Source of the DNA: AC-9 sp051984395
GTDB taxonomy: Bacteria > Actinomycetota > Acidimicrobiia > Acidimicrobiales > AC-9
DNA: 16,287 nucleotides
Reading direction: 5' to 3'
NCBI GenBank assembly: GCA_051984395.1
Contig: JBPYEZ010000144.1
Coordinates: forward strand, 1 to 16,287
The notes below the pieces were generated by a model, which saw only the letters and a list, made by a program, of their open reading frames with translations, did not search any database and was not told where the DNA came from. The position numbers and the translations under genes were made by a program. Below, one piece after another: positions 13,608 to 16,287 of this stretch. The stretch's first letter is position 1. Each line of letters opens with the position of its first letter.

Positions 13608-14724
13608 GCCGCGCCAGGCTCGCCCGGCGGATGTCGGCGGTCTGCGCCTGCACGACGTAGAAGAGCGCCTCCCGGGCGAGGCGCTGGGCGGGATGGGTCC
13701 GGGCCATGGCGCCGCCGCCGAGGGCGGTGACGAGCGCGTGGGAGGCCTTCTGCGCCATCTCGAGGTTCGCCGCCCTGGCTTCGACCAACAGGGCCAGGTG
13801 GGCTTCGAAGGCGGACCCCGCCTGCTCGGGCACGGGAGCGTCGGCGAGGCTGTAGGCGCGCTGACGAGACCGCGTGAGCTCCGTCCCGAGCGCGGTGGCC
13901 ACCTCCTCGGACGTGCGGTCGCCCGTCTCGGCGGTGCGCTCGACGAGGAGGCGGTGGCTGGTGTCGGCCACGCCGAGAGCAGCAGGGCTCGGCTGGGACG
14001 TCGTGATCCTGTCCTGATGGCGCCACCTCTCGAGCTGCTCGACCAGCAGGACGTCCTCGTCGGGCACGAACAGATCGTCGAAGGCCACCCTCACCGTCGA
14101 GGTCGACTGCATGACAGCGAGCTGCAACGGGGGCGAGGCACGCACGGACTCGTCGCCCCGGCCGTCCCGGACGAACCACAGCACGTGCTCGTCGGGTAGC
14201 ACGGCGGCCACGGCGAACACCGCGGCCATCCCCCAAGAGGTCGCCCAGGGGGCGACGCCGGTGACGCGGTAGCCGCCAGGCGCCTTCGTGGCCCGTAGGG
14301 CGGGGGACTGCCATCGGAGGTACGCGAACATCACGCCGGCGAGCGACCCGCCCGCGCACAACCTGTCGAGCCACCGCTCACGCAGCGCCGCGTTCTGTGT
14401 CCGAGCCAGGAGGCGGACCGGGGTGTGATGCTGGGCCCAGACGAAGAAGCTGGCGCCGCACGCGCCGGCCAGAGCCTCGTGGATCTCACGAACGACCGGC
14501 GCTGGTACCGACTGTCCGCCATCGGGCTGGGGACCGGCCAAGCCGAACAGCCCGGCGTCGGCAAGGGAGTCCAGGTTCTCCTGGGGCACCCGCTCGGCCA
14601 GGTCGGTGTCCTGGGCGCGCGGGAACAACGTCGAGGCGGCGACCGACCGGGCCCGCCGGACCAGGTCCCGAGGGTCCGTGTCGCGATCGGCCGGCGTGGG
14701 TCGAATCGGATCGGCAGCTGCCAT
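13579..14724 (-). CDS. Acyl-CoA dehydrogenase-like flavoprotein lacking the catalytic Glu
   Basis: This 381-residue protein has the acyl-CoA dehydrogenase layout: a helical N-terminal domain, a middle beta region with GGYRVTGVAPWATSWG (150-165) in place of the usual G-K-W-I-T flavin strand, and a C-terminal helical domain with TALGGGAMARTHPAQRL (333-349). In the catalytic segment after ARE (350-352), the residue matching MCAD Glu376 (YEGT) is Ala360 (QAQT). A standard alpha,beta-dehydrogenation is therefore doubtful; a flavin monooxygenase-type or other activity is possible. ATG 14724 shares a base with the crcB stop (TGATG); a GTG at 14727 is an alternative, but GGGAG lies 7 nt before the ATG. 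It is the last gene of the fluoride-channel cluster. Its end overlaps the HIT-like gene by 29 bp. Confidence 0.75.
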   Translation of the reverse strand: MAAADPIRPTPADRDTDPRDLVRRARSVAASTLFPRAQDTDLAERVPQENLDSLADAGLFGLAGPQPDGGQSVPAPVVREIHEALAGACGASFFVWAQHHTPVRLLARTQNAALRERWLDRLCAGGSLAGVMFAYLRWQSPALRATKAPGGYRVTGVAPWATSWGMAAVFAVAAVLPDEHVLWFVRDGRGDESVRASPPLQLAVMQSTSTVRVAFDDLFVPDEDVLLVEQLERWRHQDRITTSQPSPAALGVADTSHRLLVERTAETGDRTSEEVATALGTELTRSRQRAYSLADAPVPEQAGSAFEAHLALLVEARAANLEMAQKASHALVTALGGGAMARTHPAQRLAREALFYVVQAQTADIRRASLARLTGDHPRSA

Positions 14725-15089
14725 CACAGGGCTCCCAGCGCGAGCCCGGCACCGGCCGCCAGCAGTCCCGCTACGACGCTGCCGACCACGTTGGCCAGCC
14801 CGAGCAGGGCGGCACCGCTTTCGAGCAGCCGCACGGACTCGAAGCTGAACGTCGACAGCGTCGTGTAGCTCCCGAGGAAGCCGATGCCGATCACCACCGC
14901 GGTCGTCGAGGACAGACCGTGGTAGAGCGCCAGTCCGAGGACCACGCCGGCCAGGAAGGACCCGGTCACGTTCACGAGGAGGGTACCGAAGGGAAAGACC
15001 GTGTAGCGCGTCTGCTGGACGGCGCGATCGGCGAGGTACCGGACGACCGCGCCGACGGCTCCGGCGATGGCGACTCCGAGGTAGGTCAT
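14724..15089 (-). CDS. crcB: Fluoride channel subunit CrcB (second copy, short)
   Basis: This 121-residue protein has four predicted membrane helices (about 1-20, 32-56, 62-88, 92-118). Fluc/CrcB signatures are GAVVRY (13-18), FGTLLVNVTGSF with Asn40 (34-45), and the broken TM3 motif GFLGSYTTLSTF (70-81). CrcB proteins form antiparallel dimers that export fluoride passively. Positive charges cluster in loop 1 (Arg18, Arg22, Arg28), and the termini are uncharged, so the positive-inside rule predicts both ends outside. In TTLSTF the first phenylalanine of the usual TTFSTF is Leu78. The ATG at 15089 shares a base with the DUF190 stop (TGATG). No Shine-Dalgarno sequence is seen, so translation is probably coupled. 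Confidence 0.93.
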   Translation of the reverse strand: MTYLGVAIAGAVGAVVRYLADRAVQQTRYTVFPFGTLLVNVTGSFLAGVVLGLALYHGLSSTTAVVIGIGFLGSYTTLSTFSFESVRLLESGAALLGLANVVGSVVAGLLAAGAGLALGAL

Positions 15090-15433
15090 CAGGTCGCTGC
15101 GGCCCGCCCCACGTACTTGACGACGTCCACCTTCTCGCGCAGCACGAGCCCCTCGGTGATCAGCTCGTCCAGCTGGGGCAGGAACCCCTCGATGCGCTCC
15201 GACGTGTCGACGATGGTGATCATGATCGGGAGATCGGCGCTAAGACTGAGAATGCGTGTCGTGTGAATGGCATTGGAGGCGCCGTAGCCTTCGAACCCCC
15301 GAAAGACCGTGGCCCCCGCCAGGCCCGCGCTGTGTGCCCGGTGCACGATCTCGGTGTAGAGCGGCTTGCGCTCGTACCGATCGTTCTCTCCGATGTAGAT
15401 GCTCAATCGCTCACCGGCTCCTTCGAGTCTCAT
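15089..15433 (-). CDS. DUF190 PII-like protein between two crcB genes
   Basis: This 114-residue cytoplasmic protein matches DUF190: RLSIYIGENDRY (9-20), KPLYTEIVHRAHSAGLAGATV, GFEGYGA (46-52), LSADLPIMITIVD (64-76) and the C-terminal VDVVKY. Members have a PII/CutA-like ferredoxin fold and often lie beside crcB. I therefore infer a regulatory or accessory role in fluoride export; no ligand is known to me. I chose ATG 15433 because a strong Shine-Dalgarno sequence precedes it and DUF190 proteins are about 110 residues. The longer in-frame reading back to 15823 only shadows crcB. It overlaps the end of the first crcB by 23 nt and the next crcB by 1 nt. Confidence 0.9.
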   Translation of the reverse strand: MRLEGAGERLSIYIGENDRYERKPLYTEIVHRAHSAGLAGATVFRGFEGYGASNAIHTTRILSLSADLPIMITIVDTSERIEGFLPQLDELITEGLVLREKVDVVKYVGRAAAT

Positions 15434-15839
15434 GCCTTCCTCCCACTCTGGGCGGCCACGCTCGGCCAACCGCCATCCCTCCGACGACGGCGACGAGGCC
15501 GGCCACGACGGTCGCGAGCGTGTACCCCGCCGCCATCCACACGGCGCCGTCCCGGACGAGGAGGGCCGTCTCGGCCGTCCACGTCGAGAAGGTCGTGTAG
15601 GCACCCAGGAACCCGATGGCGAGGAAGGCCCGGAGGTACGGCGTCGGCCGTACGCGCTCGGCGAGCAGCGTGTACACGAGCCCGAGCAGGAACGCCCCGG
15701 ATGCGTTGACCACCAACGTCGGCCATTGGAACCCGTGGCGACCGACGTCGCCCCCGAGCTCGACCCCATAGCGGGCCAGTGCCCCCAGCGCGCCTCCCGA
15801 GGCGACGGCGAGGACCACGGCACCGTCGGCCCTCCTCAC
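15411..15839 (-). CDS. crcB: Fluoride channel subunit CrcB (first copy, long)
   Basis: This 142-residue protein has four predicted membrane helices (about 6-24, 38-60, 70-98, 100-125) and CrcB motifs GALGALARY (16-24), TLVVNASGAF with Asn45 (41-50) and GFLGAYTTFSTW (76-87). Arginines lie at the N-terminus, in loop 2 (Arg62, Arg64, Arg70) and in the C-terminal tail (RHETRRSR), predicting both ends inside, opposite to the other copy. The second phenylalanine of TTFSTF is Trp87 here. The start is uncertain: GTG 15839 lies 5 nt from the upstream stop without a Shine-Dalgarno sequence, while AGGAGG at 15836-15831 could serve a GTG at 15818, giving 135 residues that begin like a typical CrcB. No fluoride riboswitch fits in the 4-nt gap upstream. 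Confidence 0.92.
   Translation of the reverse strand: MRRADGAVVLAVASGGALGALARYGVELGGDVGRHGFQWPTLVVNASGAFLLGLVYTLLAERVRPTPYLRAFLAIGFLGAYTTFSTWTAETALLVRDGAVWMAAGYTLATVVAGLVAVVGGMAVGRAWPPRVGGRHETRRSR
15435..15444 (-). promoter_or_regulatory. Ribosome binding site of the DUF190 gene
   Basis: On the minus strand this reads GGGAGGAAGG, with GGAGG 5 nt before the ATG at 15433. It decides the start of the DUF190 gene inside the end of the upstream crcB. Confidence 0.65.
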
Positions 15840-15843
15840 CCCG

Positions 15844-16287
15844 TCAGCGCCGGCTCCGGCGCTCCTCCATGCGCCGGCGGATCACGTCGCGCCGGGCCTG
15901 GAGCTCGCGGTGGGTGAGGCCCCCCACGTCCGGCGTCAGGCCCATCGAGGCTCGCACGCCGTCGAGGTCCACTGGGACGGTGCGGGGATCGATGCCCACG
16001 TCCCGGGCGATGCGGTCGCCGTGGTGGGTGGCGAAGTAGGACGCCAGATAGGTGATCTCGGCGAACAGGTCGACGTCCGGCGCAAGGTTGGCCATGGCCG
16101 CATCGAGGAAGAGCATGTCCTTGACGAACAGCATCAGCTCCTTCGGCATGCGGGCGCCGTAGCTGAGGAGGGCCTTGGTCAGCTCCCGGATCTCGCCGAT
16201 CAGCTCCTCGGCGGACATCTTCGTCGGGTCCTTGACCGGGTCGTCGATGCCCAGGTCCCTGATCACGCCCTCGATATCGACGTCCCT
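15844..16287 (-). CDS. AarF/ABC1/UbiB-family kinase, C-terminal end (partial)
   Basis: The frame is open to the right edge and ends at TGA 15846-15844; 147 residues are visible. The stretch YGARMPKELMLFVKDMLFLD, then AMANLAPDVDLFAEI, is the conserved tail after the kinase core in bacterial AarF/ABC1 proteins, which are linked to quinone or lipid metabolism. The kinase motifs lie beyond the window. The end (RRRMEERRSRR) is strongly basic. A GTG at 16266 is internal and not the start, because family homology continues across it. Four nt separate its stop from crcB, so the fluoride genes appear to be downstream members of its operon. Confidence 0.85.
   Translation of the reverse strand, partial: RDVDIEGVIRDLGIDDPVKDPTKMSAEELIGEIRELTKALLSYGARMPKELMLFVKDMLFLDAAMANLAPDVDLFAEITYLASYFATHHGDRIARDVGIDPRTVPVDLDGVRASMGLTPDVGGLTHRELQARRDVIRRRMEERRSRR

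Noticed and set aside
15840..15843. Fluoride riboswitch upstream of crcB
   Set aside because: Only 4 nt separate crcB from the upstream kinase gene, so no crcB-motif RNA can fit. Any such element would lie at the operon start beyond the window.
1..16287. CRISPR arrays, tRNA or rRNA genes, insertion sequences, prophage or defence genes
   Set aside because: I looked and saw none. Almost every base is covered by ordinary genes and there are no repeated spacers, transposase motifs or RNA-gene signatures.

Overview
This is a gene-dense, very GC-rich window (about 70% GC by eye). Half of the twenty visible start codons are GTG, and many genes overlap by 1-23 nt. The gene content points to a high-GC actinobacterium: a Streptomyces-like GroES-family protein, an OmpR/HK pair, a PII-like/CrcB cluster and an AarF kinase. 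A separate trpF beside a normal-looking hisA argues against the Streptomyces/Mycobacterium lineages, which use the bifunctional PriA. A deep-branching group such as Acidimicrobiia is my best guess, but it is an inference.

Layout. (1) 1-2268, +: the end of hisB, then hisH-hisA-hisF, translationally coupled. (2) 2249-2884, -: an alpha/beta hydrolase, divergent from a GroES-like gene that is coupled to hisI (2909-3651, +). (3) 3632-5806, -: a fused anthranilate synthase, trpE-trpG. (4) 5851-7547, +: a YgfZ-family folate-binding protein and a lipoprotein with a carboxypeptidase-regulatory-like domain. (5) 7544-9610, -: a two-component system (response regulator, then histidine kinase). (6) 9745-13607, +: trpC-trpF-trpB-trpA and a small HIT-like zinc-motif protein. 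(7) 13579-16287, -, read right to left: the end of an AarF/UbiB-type kinase, crcB, a DUF190 PII-like gene, a second crcB, and an acyl-CoA dehydrogenase-like protein.

How the genes work together. HisB, HisH/HisF, HisA and HisI cover the PRFAR-forming and later steps of histidine synthesis; hisG and hisE are not in the window. TrpEG makes anthranilate, and TrpC, TrpF and TrpBA complete tryptophan synthesis; trpD is not in the window. The two CrcB proteins look like the opposite-topology halves of a heterodimeric Fluc fluoride channel.

There is no non-coding stretch over 300 bases. The longest is 9611-9744 (134 nt), between the response regulator and trpC. I see no rRNA, tRNA, CRISPR array, insertion sequence or phage gene. 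The window is mostly housekeeping metabolism. The most interesting parts are the fluoride cluster (asymmetric pore residues, DUF190 between the two channel genes, a coupled dehydrogenase lacking its catalytic base), a GroES-like protein that seems to lack the roof loop, the HIT-like protein behind trpA, and a 24-bp divergent gap whose palindrome could supply both promoters.
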